From: Pinus tabuliformis
Taxonomy: Eukaryota; Streptophyta; Pinopsida; Pinales; Pinaceae
Reading direction: 5' to 3'
Assembly (NCBI GenBank): GCA_031772625.1
Contig: CM062805.1
Coordinates: 799,741,119 to 799,805,118 of the forward strand
DNA: 64,000 bases
The notes under the pieces are model-generated. The model was given only the letters and a program-made list of their open reading frames with translations. It was not told the origin of the DNA and did no database searches. A program made the position numbers and the translations under genes. This document shows positions 38,170 to 50,500 of the stretch, piece by piece. The stretch's first letter is position 1. Each line of letters starts with the position of its first letter.

Positions 38170-39335
38170 TGTAGAATTTTGTAGAATTTTTCTACAAATC
38201 AGCTAGCTCTGATACCATGTAGAACTTTTTCTACAAATCAGCTAGCTCTAATACCATGTAGAAATTTCCCACCTGTAGATCACCTGGTAATGCAATGTAC
38301 TAAAGAAAAACACTTGATCTACTTCTACAAACAATTTAGCGAAAGCTTAATCAACCATGAGCAACATCAATAAGAACACATATAACTGATAAGAAGGAAA
38401 CAATCACACATAACATAGAATAATTTACCTGGGGAAAGCACCTACCTAAAACCCCATCTCTATATTATCATACAAGTGGAAATATAGTCTGGATTACACA
38501 AAGCCTTAGCTCAGAAGCTATCCAGCTCTCAGTACAATCCCTCTGCTGCTCATAGACAGTCAAAAGCTTCTCACAAACCTTCTCCTTTGCCCTCCAAGCC
38601 TCCTATTTCTACGCATAGTTTTTCATGGGTCCTCCAGCTGCAACTTGTGTGATTCTCACCTCACACACAATACTGACCTCTGAAATAACTGCACAAACCT
38701 GAAGGAGATAAATCCTCATCATGGATGAGATTCCTTTATAGGAAAAATATTCATCCAACTAATAGTACATTATCCCTTCTCTAATCTCAATTGGGTCTCT
38801 AACAGAACTGACATGCATCAGTTATCCATGAGTGAATACACAATTATCTGAAAATAACAGTTGTCACATGCATGCACGCATCAACAAACTGTATCTCATT
38901 AATTTAACAATTTGTTAAATTAATCTAATGGAACTTGACTAAGTTAAAATAAGTCAATTGATCCTCTCAATATAGAACTCATCCTTAATTCCTCAATCAA
39001 TGGAGCAAATCAAGGACACATTCCCCAATTAGTGGAGAAATTATTGCATGTTCTCACAAAGACTTCAAGTTTCATTTTCCTTAACTAATTAACTCATGGA
39101 GAATTAATTAATTAATTAATATTCAAACTGCTGGTAAGACCAAATTCGAATTTTACTTCCTATTTTAGACTAGGGACTGTCTAAAAATAGGAATCCAACT
39201 CGAACTGCTAAAAATAGAACTTATGTTTTTAGCACTTACATTTTTCATTCCCTGTTGCCCAATCCAACACTGATACCCAAACTGCTATTTTTATCAGTGC
39301 TATTTTTAGAAATTTCTTGTTGCCAATTTTCAACA
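38170..39335 (-). mobile_element. Non-autonomous element, 3' LTR with internal PBS-like motifs
   Basis: 1166 bp, TGTTGAAAAT at its start and CTACA at its end (minus strand). Its last 90 bases contain two copies, 39 bases apart, of the PBS sequence TGGTAT(C/T)AGAGC (38206-38217 and 38245-38256, minus strand). Each is followed by TAGCTGATTTGTAGAA and a fresh copy of the LTR terminus TTCTACA. Confidence 0.85.
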
Positions 39336-40440
39336 CTCCCTCTCAACAAGAAATGCTTCCTCTCGAACCCAATCTTGTACCTCTGGAATGTTCTGCATGC
39401 AACACTTCTACCAAGTGTGGTTGCTCTAGCAACTCTTGGGACAAAAAAAAACTCCTGACTGACCTCTCTATTGGGCTAGAAACATACTCTGATGATGAAG
39501 CTCTACCTGTTGCAGACAAGTGCCCCCTCTATGACATCTGCGCTACTGCAACATCTCCATGCATCTCGCACCATTACACTCTTCTCTGTGCTACCCTGCA
39601 CAGTGCAACACACTTGTGCCTCTCGCCTTGTTGTACCCTGCATGCTCTGTGTTGTCCTAGGATTCCGTACAATGTAGCTCTCTCTGCCACTCCATCCACA
39701 TCTGTCTCTACCCAATCAGTCAGTTCCTACTACTCCACATTGGGGCTCCCATAGCAAGGTCTCATCCAAGAGGTTGGGTACCTCAAGGATCTTGCCCCTC
39801 CTCCATGGTACGATCACTCCACATCGCCCCACCTCCTACCTGGAGGTATGGCTACATGTGATCCGTCTGCCCACTTGACTCAAAGTTTCCCCCTACTCGA
39901 GGTCTCTGCATGAGTAGATGTCTCTGCTCAATCTCCTCATAGATTCCCCTATTGTGGTTGCTCCACAACGTCCTGAAGCTGCTGCACCAATCATGGCTCC
40001 TCCACAATCGTCTGAGACTTCTTCTGGTGCTGCATGTTTAGAGGTAATTTACTCTCCCTCTCAACCACCAAGTATCTAACCTTTTCCTTACTCCTCAAGG
40101 TTTTGCATGCATCCTGTACCTCAAGTGCATACAGGCTCTTGGCTAGCACAGTAATCTATTTCCACTTTACCATCATCACGAAATTTTCTGGAAAAAAAGT
40201 TGATTTTAAATCAGTGATATCTCCCTCATCCGAACTCTTCTTAAACCAATTTTTTTTTTTTATTATTATTATTATTATTTTGGGTATTTTTCCACAAGGA
40301 ATCCAAATCTGCTATTTATTTTTAAAATTTTGTAAAAAAAATTTCAGATCTGCTCTTCAAACTCTTGGCCCAAAACTCAAAACTTTGAATTCTCCTCTCA
40401 GTATATTGTTCTCTCCTTGATCACCTGTGCTCCGATACCA

Positions 40441-41616
40441 TGTAGTATTTTGTATAATTTTTCTACAAATCAGCTAGCTCTGATACCATGTAGAACTTTT
40501 TCTACAAATCAGCTAGCTCTAATACCATGTAGAAATTTCCCACCTGTAGATCACCTGGTAATGCAATGTACTAAAGCAAAACACTTGATCTACTTCTACA
40601 AACAATTTAGCGGAAGCTTAATCAACCATGAGAAACATCAATAAGAACACATATAACTGATAAGAAGGAATCAAACACACATAACACAGAAGAATTTACT
40701 CAGGGAAAGCACCTGCCTAAAACCCCATCTCTATATTATCATACAAGTGGAAATATAGTTTGGATTACACAAAGCCTTAGGTCAGAAGCTATCTAGCTCT
40801 CAGTACAATTCCTCTGCTGCTCATAGACAGTCAAAGGCTTCTCAAAAACCTTCTCATCTACCCTCCAAGCCTCCTATTTCTATCCATAGTTTTTCTTGGC
40901 TCCTCCAGCTGCAACCTGTGTGATTCTCACCTCACACACAACACTGACCTCTGAAATAACTACACAAACCTGAAGGAGATAAATCCTCATCATGAATGAG
41001 CTTCCTTTATAGGAAAAATATTCATCGAACTGATAGTACATTGTCCCTCCTCTGCTCTCAACTGGGTCTCTGACAGAACTGACATGCATCAGTTATCCAT
41101 GAGTGAATACACAGTTATCTGAAAATAACAGTTGTCACATGCATGCAAGCATCAACAAACTATATCTCATTAATTTAACAACTTGTTAAATTAATCTAAC
41201 TGAACTTGACTAAGTTAAACTAAGTCAACTAATCCTCTCAATATAGAACTCATCCTTAATTCCTCAACCAGTGGAGCAAATAAAGGACACATTCCCCAAT
41301 TAGTGGAGAAATTATTGCATGTTCTCACAAAGACTTCAAGTTTGATTTTCCTTAGCTAATTAAATCATGGAGAATTAATTAATTAATATTCAAACTGCTG
41401 GTAAGACCAAATTCGAATTTTACTTTTGATTTTAGACCAGGGACTGTCTAAAAATAGGAATCCAACTTGAACTACTAAAAATAGAACTTCTATTTTTAGC
41501 ACTTACATTTTTCATTCCTTGTTGCCCAATCCAACAATCATACCAAACTGCTATTTTTAGCTGTGCTATTTTTAGCACTTCTATTTTTAGCAATTTCTTG
41601 TTGCCAATTTTCAACA
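40441..41616 (-). mobile_element. Non-autonomous element, 5' LTR
   Basis: 1176 bp, matching 38170-39335. It keeps the same two internal PBS-like motifs (40477-40488 and 40516-40527), with the real PBS immediately outside at 40429-40440. The paired LTRs differ at scattered bases (roughly 95 percent identical by eye), so the insertion is moderately old. Confidence 0.85.
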
Positions 41617-41621
41617 CTTGA

Positions 41622-42042
41622 AAGTTGTAATCCTAAGATAGATATTTCTAACGAGGTACTTTGCGCGTCAAATGAAGATTGTATGCCAAAGTTACGACCT
41701 TGGGAAGTTGATGTACCAATTTAGCCAAACATGGCCCATAGTTTTGGTGCTTCATCTCATAGGGTTAGGTTTTTGGATGTTTAGGGCTTTCCATTGTTTC
41801 TCAATAATAAATAATCCTCTGAGACTCATTATAACACATTTCAGAGGCATGTATCCACCACATCTCTTCTCAGAGATAAGCTACCTTCACTCGAGCTAGC
41901 CTTATTTCCATTTTGTTTGTAAGCATATTTCAGTGTTTGATATTATTGAAATGAAGTGTTATTTTTATTGCATCTTTGTATTTGTGGTTATATTTGTAAT
42001 TTTTTGCGTTCTGGTTTAATTTCTGATCAGTGGTATCAAAGC
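41622..42042 (+). mobile_element. Gypsy D LTR, right part, and PBS
   Basis: LTR 3' part ending CTGATCA at 42029, followed after one base by TGGTATCAAAGC (42031-42042), the iMet-tRNA primer site. The left part of the LTR lies beyond the inserted element at 37966-38169. Confidence 0.7.
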
Positions 42043-42159
42043 GGTCTTCTCTTTCTCTGTCTTTCTTTGCATGTCCCCAACGAGGTCGGGATATAAGGAG
42101 TTACAGCTCGAACGGTTGAACCTTTGCAAGACCAGCCTCGCAAATCCCGACAACCTCCC

Positions 42160-42960
42160 ATGGCAGAAGAGAAGAAAGAAGAGGGGGCAGGATATCCTTT
42201 CAAACTCTTTCTCGAAGAATCCCTCGAGTGACAGAGGAACACGATGATGGACAAATTTTCCCAGATCCTTCAGCGACTACCCAAGGGTGACACATCTCCT
42301 TCCAGCAACTACTCTGGAAGCGCCACTCCCTTTAAGATACAAGTTAACTTTGACATCCCCATATTTGAGGGTCGAATAGATGCAGAAGTCGTAGTAAATG
42401 GTTAAATATGCTAGAAGGATATTTTTCTGTTCATGATTTTTCTAGCCGGGAAAATATTACGTTAGCACTTCTCAAAGTCACCCCCCATGTCAAGTACTGG
42501 TGGGAAACCTACTGTGAGAAGAAGGACGAGAGTACGCCCTCACTATTTTCAGTCGCACCCACTTGGAATTCATTCTAGGATGCCATCAAGGAGTAGTACT
42601 ACCCTATAAGGAGCTATGAGGATAAATACATAAAGTGGACCACACTGCGGCAACGAAGAGACCAAGACGTGTCAGAGTTTACCAATGTTTTTCATACCCT
42701 TTGCACGAAATTCGGTATCAAAGATTCTAAGAAATATTTGGTAGTCAAGTACCGCAGCTGCCTACACATGTACATCCAGGATGAGATGGATTTCCTAGAC
42801 ATCTCCTCACTCGATACGACGTACCGATACATTGTCAATATTGATCAAAAGTTTAAACAAAAAAAGCGAGAGTTTAGATCTACGAACCTAAAGACAAGTA
42901 AGAAAGGCACTCTCAAACCGTAAAGCAAAGGGAAAACCCAGCCAGGCGAGGTGACCTAGG
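42160..42960 (+). pseudogene. Gypsy D gag remnant
   Basis: Starts MAEEKKEEGAGYPFKLFLEE about 120 bases after the PBS. Capsid signatures follow in different frames: FDIPIFEGRIDAE, ALLKVTPHVKYWWETYCEKK, WTTLRQRRDQDVSEFTNVFH and KYRSCLHMYIQDEMDF (the intact frame 42669-42923). Early stops and frameshifts. The gene is cut at about 42960 before any knuckle or pol. Confidence 0.8.
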
Positions 42961-42965
42961 ATAAC

Positions 42966-43560
42966 CTGCCATGCTAACTTTACTATACTGTAAAGTAATT
43001 TTTAATTTGCTTGATAAAATCATAATAACCATTACTTGTGTAACATTACACTAAGTACATTTATGTATGCATTTATTTTATTTATATATAAGTCTTTTGA
43101 ATTAATTTTTTGATAAAATTTTAAATTATAGATGGGATAATATTTATTGTGCACTAAGAATTAAAGCTGAATATTATTATTAAGTTATGACATTAAAGAT
43201 AACTTAAATGATGACCACAAAGTATATTGACTTTCTAGGAATTTTTTACTAGGTTGTAATTGAGTTTTGGGCTAGTATTTATTGTGTCCATAGAATTAAA
43301 GCTATAACGTAAATGATGAGTCACCACAGAAGGTATTGATTTTCTTTGAATTATTGACAAGGTTGTAATTGAGTTTTGGGCTAATATTTATTGTTTCCAT
43401 AGAATTAAAGCTAAATATTATTAAATAATAGAAGATCACCATTGAGATAACTTCAATGATGACCACAAAGCATATTGACATTCTTGGAAATATTGACTAG
43501 GTTGTAATTGAGTTTTGGGCTTCAAGTCAAAACTAATATACCATTTCAATGGCTAAGAAA
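42966..43560. repeat. AT-rich block with three-copy tandem repeat
   Basis: Non-coding. Three degenerate units of 105-140 bases between about 43139 and 43522, each containing AGAATTAAAGCT early and GGTTGTAATTGAGTTTTGGG at its end (the latter near 43252, 43360 and 43500). No ORF or element signature. Confidence 0.65.
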
Positions 43561-43974
43561 TCATCTTTCTTTCCCTTAGAGAAATAATCTTGGGTTTACA
43601 AGAGTTATTCAACATTCAAACATACATGGGAAAGATGCATAAAAATTGACAAATTTAATCACATTAACACAAGATGTTTTTACGTGGTAAAACCTTGATA
43701 GTGTGTCAAGAAAATCTCCACGGAGCAAGGGATTGGAAACTTCTATTAATCAAGAATGAATCTCCATCATCCAAGCCTCTCGGGCCATCCCAATTAATAT
43801 GGGCTTTTCCTTCGTTACATAACTCCTTCTCGTTATGAATATCATTGCAAAACTAACTGACAATAATTAACAAATTTTACCCATAATTACATTTTTTTTT
43901 ATCATATTTCAACAAACTCCACCTTGACAACAATTTTCTTAATCCCTTGCCCATGCCCATTCATCATCTCTTCT
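43561..43974 (-). mobile_element. Copia-type LTR end with polypurine tract (fragment)
   Basis: On the minus strand AAGGTGGAGTT (43915-43926) followed by TGTTGAAATATG reads as the polypurine tract and 3' LTR start typical of plant Copia elements. The LTR runs leftward from 43914 for about 350 bases. The internal side is cut at 43974 by the resumed L1-F sequence. Confidence 0.55.
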
Positions 43975-43976
43975 GC

Positions 43977-46077
43977 AAAAATTTAAGTCCAAAATCCACT
44001 CCTGGGGCTTCAATTGGCTCAATTTGGCTGGCAAGAGAGTGCTTATAAAAGCTATCTTGAGCAGCCTTCCCATTTATCAGTTTGCAGTTATGATGGCTCC
44101 TATTGGCATCATGAGGAAAATGGAGGATTACATAAGGAATTTCTTTTGGAAAGGCGGCAAAGCAAATGAGAAGAAAATCCCTCGATTAAGCTAAGATATA
44201 ATCTCCTTGCCCAGAATGGAAGGTGGCTTGAACTTCAAGAACATTAGTAAGCAAAATATTGCATTCGGTGCAAAACTGTTATGGAGGATAATTGCCCCAA
44301 ATCTAGGTTGGGCTCAACTATTGTTGTGGAAAAAATATTTCCGTGGGCAGAGAACACGTTGTCTGGACAATCCCAATACAACCTCCGGAACGATGATCCA
44401 CAAACTGTGCACAAAAGCTTCCTCCTTAATTAATCTCCATGCACAATGGATCCCTGGAAATGGCAAGCGCATTAAAATCTGGGATGATCATATTATGGGT
44501 TGTGATCCCCTAGCTGATGATCGCTCCCTGGTTTTGTTGAAAGATTGGATGGACAGAGCTGGTTTTAAAACTCTGTGGGACATATCACATTGGGAGAATG
44601 GTGATTGGCAGAGTTGGGAAAAGTTAGAGGTGCCTAAGAACCTTTCCAAATATTACGCTATCTTTCTATCCCTCTTAAAAGGAAAAGCCCCATTGAACAG
44701 TAGAAAATCAGACACTCGGGGATGGGGTCCGATCCCTGGGCGCTACTCAATTTCGCAGGGTTATAGGCAGATCCCTTTTCATCCTCATGTTCCTCTTGAT
44801 CCGAAGCCCTAGCGGGGGATCTGGTCTCAGACAACGATCCCTAAAATCGATTCATTCTGCTGGCTTCTTTGCCATTAGAGAATTTTGACCGACGATAGGC
44901 TTCGAAAAAGAGGCTATATGGGGCCCTCTCATTGCTCGCTATGTGGGGAAGACGAAGAAAATGCCTCCCATCTGATGCTCTTCTGTAATTTTGTTGCTGA
45001 ACTTTGGAAAGAGGCCTTAAGCCCATGAAGCATTGACTTCGCCCCCCCAATCGCTGCTCAGACCTGTTCTCAAACTGGAAGCTAATGTACCCTGGTGGCA
45101 CTCCTCAGAATGCTCATATCAAAGAATCCTGGCTCGCCCTTCCCAAATTAATCTGCTAGCATATATGGCTCGAAAGAAGTCAAAGGATATTCAGAGACAA
45201 TAAGAGCGATCCCAAGATTACCTCGGTAAAAATTAAAAGCAATCTAAAAGAATATTTGGGAGATCAGCTAGACGGGGCAGATATTAGTGAACAAGACGCT
45301 GAATGGGGCACTTCTCTTGATCTCCACTTCATTGATATAGTCAAGCATCCCTCTCCTATAAAACACTGGCAAATTCGCCTTAAGGCTACAAAATTCTTTA
45401 CGTTTTGCATCAAGAAGGCAAGAAATGCTCTCTTTTTTTACGGGGCAACAAAAGGCAATCCTGGTATTTCTGGAGCAGGTGGAGTAGTCAAAAGTGCAGA
45501 GGACAAAACTGAATTTAGATACACCTGGGGAGTGGGCTTCAATACTAGCATTCAAGCTTAAGCTCTGGCTCTTCTCCAGGGGCTCAAGTAGCTCATTTTT
45601 CTGGGTATCAAAGATGCAATAGTATTTGGGGATTCCCGGTCTATTATAAAGGCCATTGTGGAAAATTCTTCTCCTTCAGATTTAAGGTTATCAAGATTGA
45701 TGAGCAGAATTAGATCCCTGATAAATTCCTTTCAGAGTCTGGAATTCCTTCATGTTAAGAGAGAAAGAAGTTCTCCTCCCTCTCGGAGTTCTTCTAAGAG
45801 ATAGAGACAAGGCTGGGATCACATCCCTTAACTGTCTGATTAAAATGTTTTACTGTCTTTTATTGGAGCAGTTTGTTTGTATCTGCAATTTAGGAAAGAT
45901 AGAGAAGATTACTTGTAATGTAGTTTGCAAAATTCGCAGGGTCACTAGTGGGGAAGCCATTTGGTTCCTGGCCGAGGAGAAATCTGAGCTCTGCCTATCT
46001 CTTTGTAACCTGAATTGAGGCACTTCTACCAAGAATAAATATACCATACTAACGGTTTCTGTCAAAGAAAAAAAAAA
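43977..46077 (+). pseudogene. L1-F, ORF2 part 2, 3' UTR and poly(A)
   Basis: Same LINE family as 33463-37731. 43977-45730 repeats 35983-37731 (from after the FADD box through the zinc knuckle and RNase H, FFYGATKGNPGISGAGG, where the first catalytic Asp reads Tyr). It then continues through the last RNase H residues and a short 3' UTR to a 10-A tail at 46068-46077. Frameshifts near 44820 and 45030. The sequence after the tail is the start of segment A. Confidence 0.85.
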
Positions 46078-46152
46078 CAATAGATTCATGAAAATTCTTT
46101 ATTTATAAAATTGTTTTCTATTTGTTTTCCTAATATGTAATATTTCATTATA
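46078..46152. repeat. Segment A right copy, part 1, with L1-G target duplication
   Basis: Matches 31645-31719. Its last 18 bases, ATGTAATATTTCATTATA (46135-46152), are repeated at 52741-52758 after the poly(A) of the next LINE. Confidence 0.9.
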
Positions 46153-46227
46153 GAGTTTTTTCGTTGCTGCCCTGCTCTGCGCGTGCGCGCCTGAGCTTGC
46201 CCTCGGCCTGCAGCCTTCGATCCAGCC

Positions 46228-47073
46228 TTGATCAGTCCCGCGGATCCCATGGATCCCCCGGATCCTCCAGGGGAGGACCCAGCAATGCAGCAAGCCTTTT
46301 CGAATCTGATCAAATCTTTGCCCCAGCAAAGACCAAGACCTTCGGCTACCAAGTTCGTCAAAAAACTGGATGTGCTTCAGGAAGTTATACTGCCTCCGAC
46401 CATTCCTCGCATGGCAGCTATCTCACTAGCAGAGAAAGGATTAATCGGCCAGTTTATAGGACTGTGGCCTTCACCAAAAACTGTGCAACGGTGGGTAGAG
46501 AGAAACTGGGCAGATAAGACTCAAGGAAAAATCTCAATAAGGTTTTGTGGCAGAGGCTACTTCACCTTCCATTTTGAAACCAAGGAGGACAAGGACCTGA
46601 TATTCAGAAACGGGCCTTACTTCATGGATGCCAGGGGTCTCTATCTCAACAAATGGACCCCGGACTTCGATCCTGAACTAGACATTCCAAGCGCAGTTCC
46701 TGTCTGGGTCAGGCTTCCTCATCTCCCTCTGCATTGCTGGGGCGATGATTCGGTTAAGGCAATCGGAAACGCGGTCGGAAAATATATAGATCGCAGCGAA
46801 CCCAAGGACAACATGCAAGCCTGCGCGCGAATATGTTTCAAAGTCGATCTGGGGCGTGGTCTGCCAGAAGCAATCAAACTGAAAGTGGACGACTGGTGCC
46901 ATATCCAACAGCTGGACTATGAACAGATCCCATTCAAATGCAAGGTATGCCACGAATACGGACACTTTGCTAATAGATGCCCTAAACTTATTAATATTGA
47001 ATCAACAGAGCAAGAGGGACAATGGGAAACGGTAAAAAAAGAAAAAATCGGCTCCAAACCTCAAGCAATCTGA
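46228..47073 (+). CDS. L1-G ORF1: DUF4283-type RNA-binding protein with zinc knuckle
   Basis: 281 codons, intact. Acidic/Pro N-terminus, then a DUF4283-like domain (about residues 60-165: PKTVQRWVERNWADK, GYFTFHFETKEDKDLIFRNG, PVWVRLPHLPLHCW), then a CX2CX4HX4C knuckle CKVCHEYGHFANRC near residues 237-250. The family binds the element's RNA. Translation stops at 47073, but the next 470 bases in another frame encode a Pro/Ser-rich tail ending in GSQTPIETYILG, comparable with the ORF1 tail in L1-F, so ORF1 may once have been longer and lost its end to a frameshift. The start at 46228 is the first ATG in frame. Confidence 0.85.
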   Translation: MISPADPMDPPDPPGEDPAMQQAFSNLIKSLPQQRPRPSATKFVKKLDVLQEVILPPTIPRMAAISLAEKGLIGQFIGLWPSPKTVQRWVERNWADKTQGKISIRFCGRGYFTFHFETKEDKDLIFRNGPYFMDARGLYLNKWTPDFDPELDIPSAVPVWVRLPHLPLHCWGDDSVKAIGNAVGKYIDRSEPKDNMQACARICFKVDLGRGLPEAIKLKVDDWCHIQQLDYEQIPFKCKVCHEYGHFANRCPKLINIESTEQEGQWETVKKEKIGSKPQAI

Positions 47074-47558
47074 ATCTGAACAACTGGGACCAAACCATCT
47101 TCAACCTTCCCATCCTCCTTCTCCCCGCTAGCATCCATCTTTGTCCTCTCTGCAGCCCACTTCTCACCTTCCCTCCTCCCCCCCTCGTCCTCCTGATCCC
47201 TCCATCCCTCCTTCATCCAACCCTTTCGCATCCCTATCTGAAGATGCCCCTATTCAGGACCCCTCAGCAGATCAGCCCCTCCACCCCTCTTCCCCTCATC
47301 CCTCTCCGCCCTCCCCTGATTCTACATCAACAAGGATCACAAGAAGCTCGTCAAAAGACCATGGAGCACCTAGCGAGATACCAAAAAAGCATGGGCCAGG
47401 TAGGAAGTCGGCAAAACAACACAGAGAAGAAAGCGCGCAGAAAGATATAGCAATGGGATCACAGACGCCGATTGAAACCTACATCCTAGGAATCTGGATA
47501 AGGAAAACAACATCAAAGGCAAAGAGAGGCGAGCACCTCTGCATACCACTGGTAAATC
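47074..47558 (+). pseudogene. Frameshifted C-terminal tail of L1-G ORF1
   Basis: An open frame (from before 47141 to beyond 47540) very rich in Pro and Ser (SSPPRPPDPSIPPSS), then basic (KKHGPGRKSAKQHREE). Low-complexity tails are common in LINE ORF1 proteins. Composition and position, not similarity, support the call. Confidence 0.5.
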
Positions 47559-50500
47559 ATGTTGAAAATACTTTCTTGGAACAGCAGGGGACTAGGGCAC
47601 CCCTCCAAAAAAGCGGCCCTCAAGGAGCTAATTCATAGTGAAAAGCCCGATATCATCCTTATACAGGAAACAAAGCTAGAACAATCCGAAATTAGCAAAC
47701 TCATTGATCAGCAAAAACAGTACAGCGGCTGCACAAGTGAAGCAAGAGGAGCTTCAGGAGGTATATTAACATTGTGGGACATCAGCAAATGGAGCTGCAG
47801 CTTCATCAAAACACAACAACATTGGATAAGTGTTAAATTAGAGAGCAAGGACAATGGCAATGAAGTCAAAATTTACAACATCTACTCACCAAATCACTAC
47901 AGGGAGAAAGAAGCATGATGGAATACTCTAGAGGCCGACCTAGACGAAGATCAAAACAACAATCCTATATTAGCAGGGGATCTAAACTTGGTCATGCACG
48001 CCAATGAGAAAAGGGGAGGGAACTTCGACACTGATCACTTCAGAAACCGGCTCGAGCATATCATGCAAGAGAAGGACTTGGTCGACATGAAGCCTAAGAA
48101 CCGAAGGTATACCTGGACTAATCGGCGGTTGGGAGCCGGTAACATTATGGAAAGTCTGGACCGTTTCCTTATCAACACTGCCTTTCTGTCCTCTTTCTCC
48201 AACGGTCAGTCAGACATTCTCAATAATTCCGCCTCGGACCATTACCCAATCACCCTTTCTTTGCAAATCCACAGCCACCTCGGTCCCCTCCCTTTTAAAT
48301 ATTCCTCCCTCTGGAACCAAATCCCTGCAACCCGTTATGCGGTGAAGCAAGCTTGGTCACAGCACGTGGAAGGCTCCCCTATTTTCATTTGGGAATCCAA
48401 ACTGAAGCAAACAAGACAGGCTCTTAAGTCTTGGGCAAAGTCCAACTACAAGGAACCCGAGGCTCTAAAAAAGGATATCAAACAAAATCTTGAAGAAATA
48501 CAGCAAAGCATCGAAACTATAGGACTTACCCAGCACACAAAACAAGAAGAGATCAGGTTATACACCAAGCTGCGCCAAACAGTCAGAGACGAGGAAATCA
48601 AATGGCGGTTAAAATCAAGAAAAATATGGCTGCGTGAAGGTGACAAAAACACCTCCTACTTCCATAAACAAGCCACAGTCAGGAAGGTAAGGAACACAGT
48701 TAGCAAAATCCAAGATAGTGAAGGGAACACTCATGAGACCCAAGACTCCATAAAAGCTGCTGCAACTTCCCATTTTAAAACTCTCCTGACAGAGGACAAA
48801 GAAGAGCAGGACTACTCAAGTTTCCTTCAGCATATGACCAGAGAAGTCACTCAAGGAATGAACAACAAACTCACCCAAGAAGTTGAAGAGGAAGAAGTTC
48901 AAAAGGCCATCTGGAGCCTCCACCCGGATAAAGCACCAGGCCCTGATGGGTTTCCTATCAGTTTCTACAGAGAGTACTGGCAAATGTTAAAAAAGGATCT
49001 CCTAAAGATGATTCGATGGGTCCTTAGGAAAGGCAAATTAGGGGATTTCACCAACTCAACGTACTTAGCTCTTATCCCAAAAGAGAACAGGCCCATTACT
49101 TTTTCCAGATTCCGGCCCATTTCCTTATGTAACTCTGCTTATAAAATAATCACAAAAATTTTGTCTTCTAGACTCAAGCCTCTTCTCCCCTCCCTAATTT
49201 CTGAAAATCAAGGAGGCTTTCTAGCCAATCGACACATCTCCGACTCCATTCTTTTGGTTCAAGAAGCCATCCATTCTAGCATCAGTCGCAAGGAAAAAGG
49301 ATTCATTCTTAAACTAGACCTTGCCAACGCCTTTGACAGAGTCAGACACTCCTTCCTATTTGTTGTTCTGCTCAAAATGGGATTCAATACCTCCTTCATA
49401 AATATGGTCAAAGCTTGCATCTCTAACCCCTGGGTTTCCCCTTTGGTGAATGGAAGATCTTGTGCAGCCTTTCAATCCTCCCGAGGCCTCAGGCAAGGCT
49501 GTCCCTTGTCCCCTTACTTATTCATCCTCATGGCTGAATCCCTTAGCAAAGCCTTGGACTACCACCGAAGAATAGGTCTCATCACAGGTATCCAATTCGA
49601 GCAGGGCACAAAGAATATCAACCACTCCCAATTCGCAGACGACACCCTCTTGATGGGCGGAGCCTCAAACACCATTGCAAGGCGATTCAAAAAGATTATG
49701 GATCAATTCATGGACTGCTCTGGAGGGAAAATTAATCAAGTTAAAAGTTGCATCTATGGATGGAATGTAACAGCTCACACCATTCACAGCATCGCAAATA
49801 TATTAGAGGTCTCATACAAGCTTGAATGGAGTCACTTCATCTATCTTGGTATGCCGGTGAGTACATGACCCCTGAAGATCGAAACATGGAATGGGATCCT
49901 CGACAAAATCAAAAGGAAAATCCAGCAATGGGGAACTATGTGGCTCAACCTAGCTGGACGTCTTGTCCTTCTCAAATCAGGTTTGGCCTCTCTTCCCATC
50001 TATCGATTTTCATTGATACAAGCTCCAATGGTTTTCCATCATAAATTGGAAAAGGCTCTTAGACATTTCCTCTGGCAAGGAGGGAAATCGGAAAAGAAAA
50101 AATTTAATCTGGTTGGCTGGAAATCCGTCATCCAACCCCAGGAAAAAGGAGGCCTTGGAATAAGGTCTCCAAAACTTTTGAATTTAGCTCTCGGGGCTAA
50201 AACTGTTTGGAGACTAATCACAGGGGACACAGCTTGGTGGAAATCAGTTTTAGAAGCCAAGTATCTCAACAGTACTAGGCATAAGCTCTTGGAATCCAAT
50301 ATCCCCATCAGGGACAGCTCCAACATCTGGAAATTATGTAAGAAAATAATCCCAATTATCGCTCAACACATATCAAAAGTACCAGGAGGGGGAAGCAGCA
50401 TCAGTATTTCTAGAGACAGAATCCTAGGCCAGAGCCCTATAGGGTCCAATGCAGATGCAACTCCAGCCATAAACTGGCTAAATAGCAGAGGCATATGGTG

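Larger units (their letters stand above)
38165..41621 (-). mobile_element. Non-autonomous LTR element (LARD/TRIM-like)
   Basis: Complete small LTR element on the minus strand, flanked by a perfect CTTGA duplication (38165-38169 and 41617-41621). 3' LTR 38170-39335, polypurine tract GAGAGGGAG (minus strand of 39336-39344), internal region of 1.1 kb, PBS TGGTATCGGAGC (minus strand of 40429-40440), 5' LTR 40441-41616. The internal region holds no gag or pol; its open frames (39317-39754 plus, 39503-39715 minus) have no known motif. It must depend on proteins from elsewhere. It is inserted in the Gypsy D LTR. Confidence 0.85.

Noticed and set aside
39317-39754. 145-codon ORF in the non-autonomous element as a gag or accessory protein
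   Set aside because: It lies on the strand opposite to the element and is Ser/Thr/Cys-rich without any known domain.
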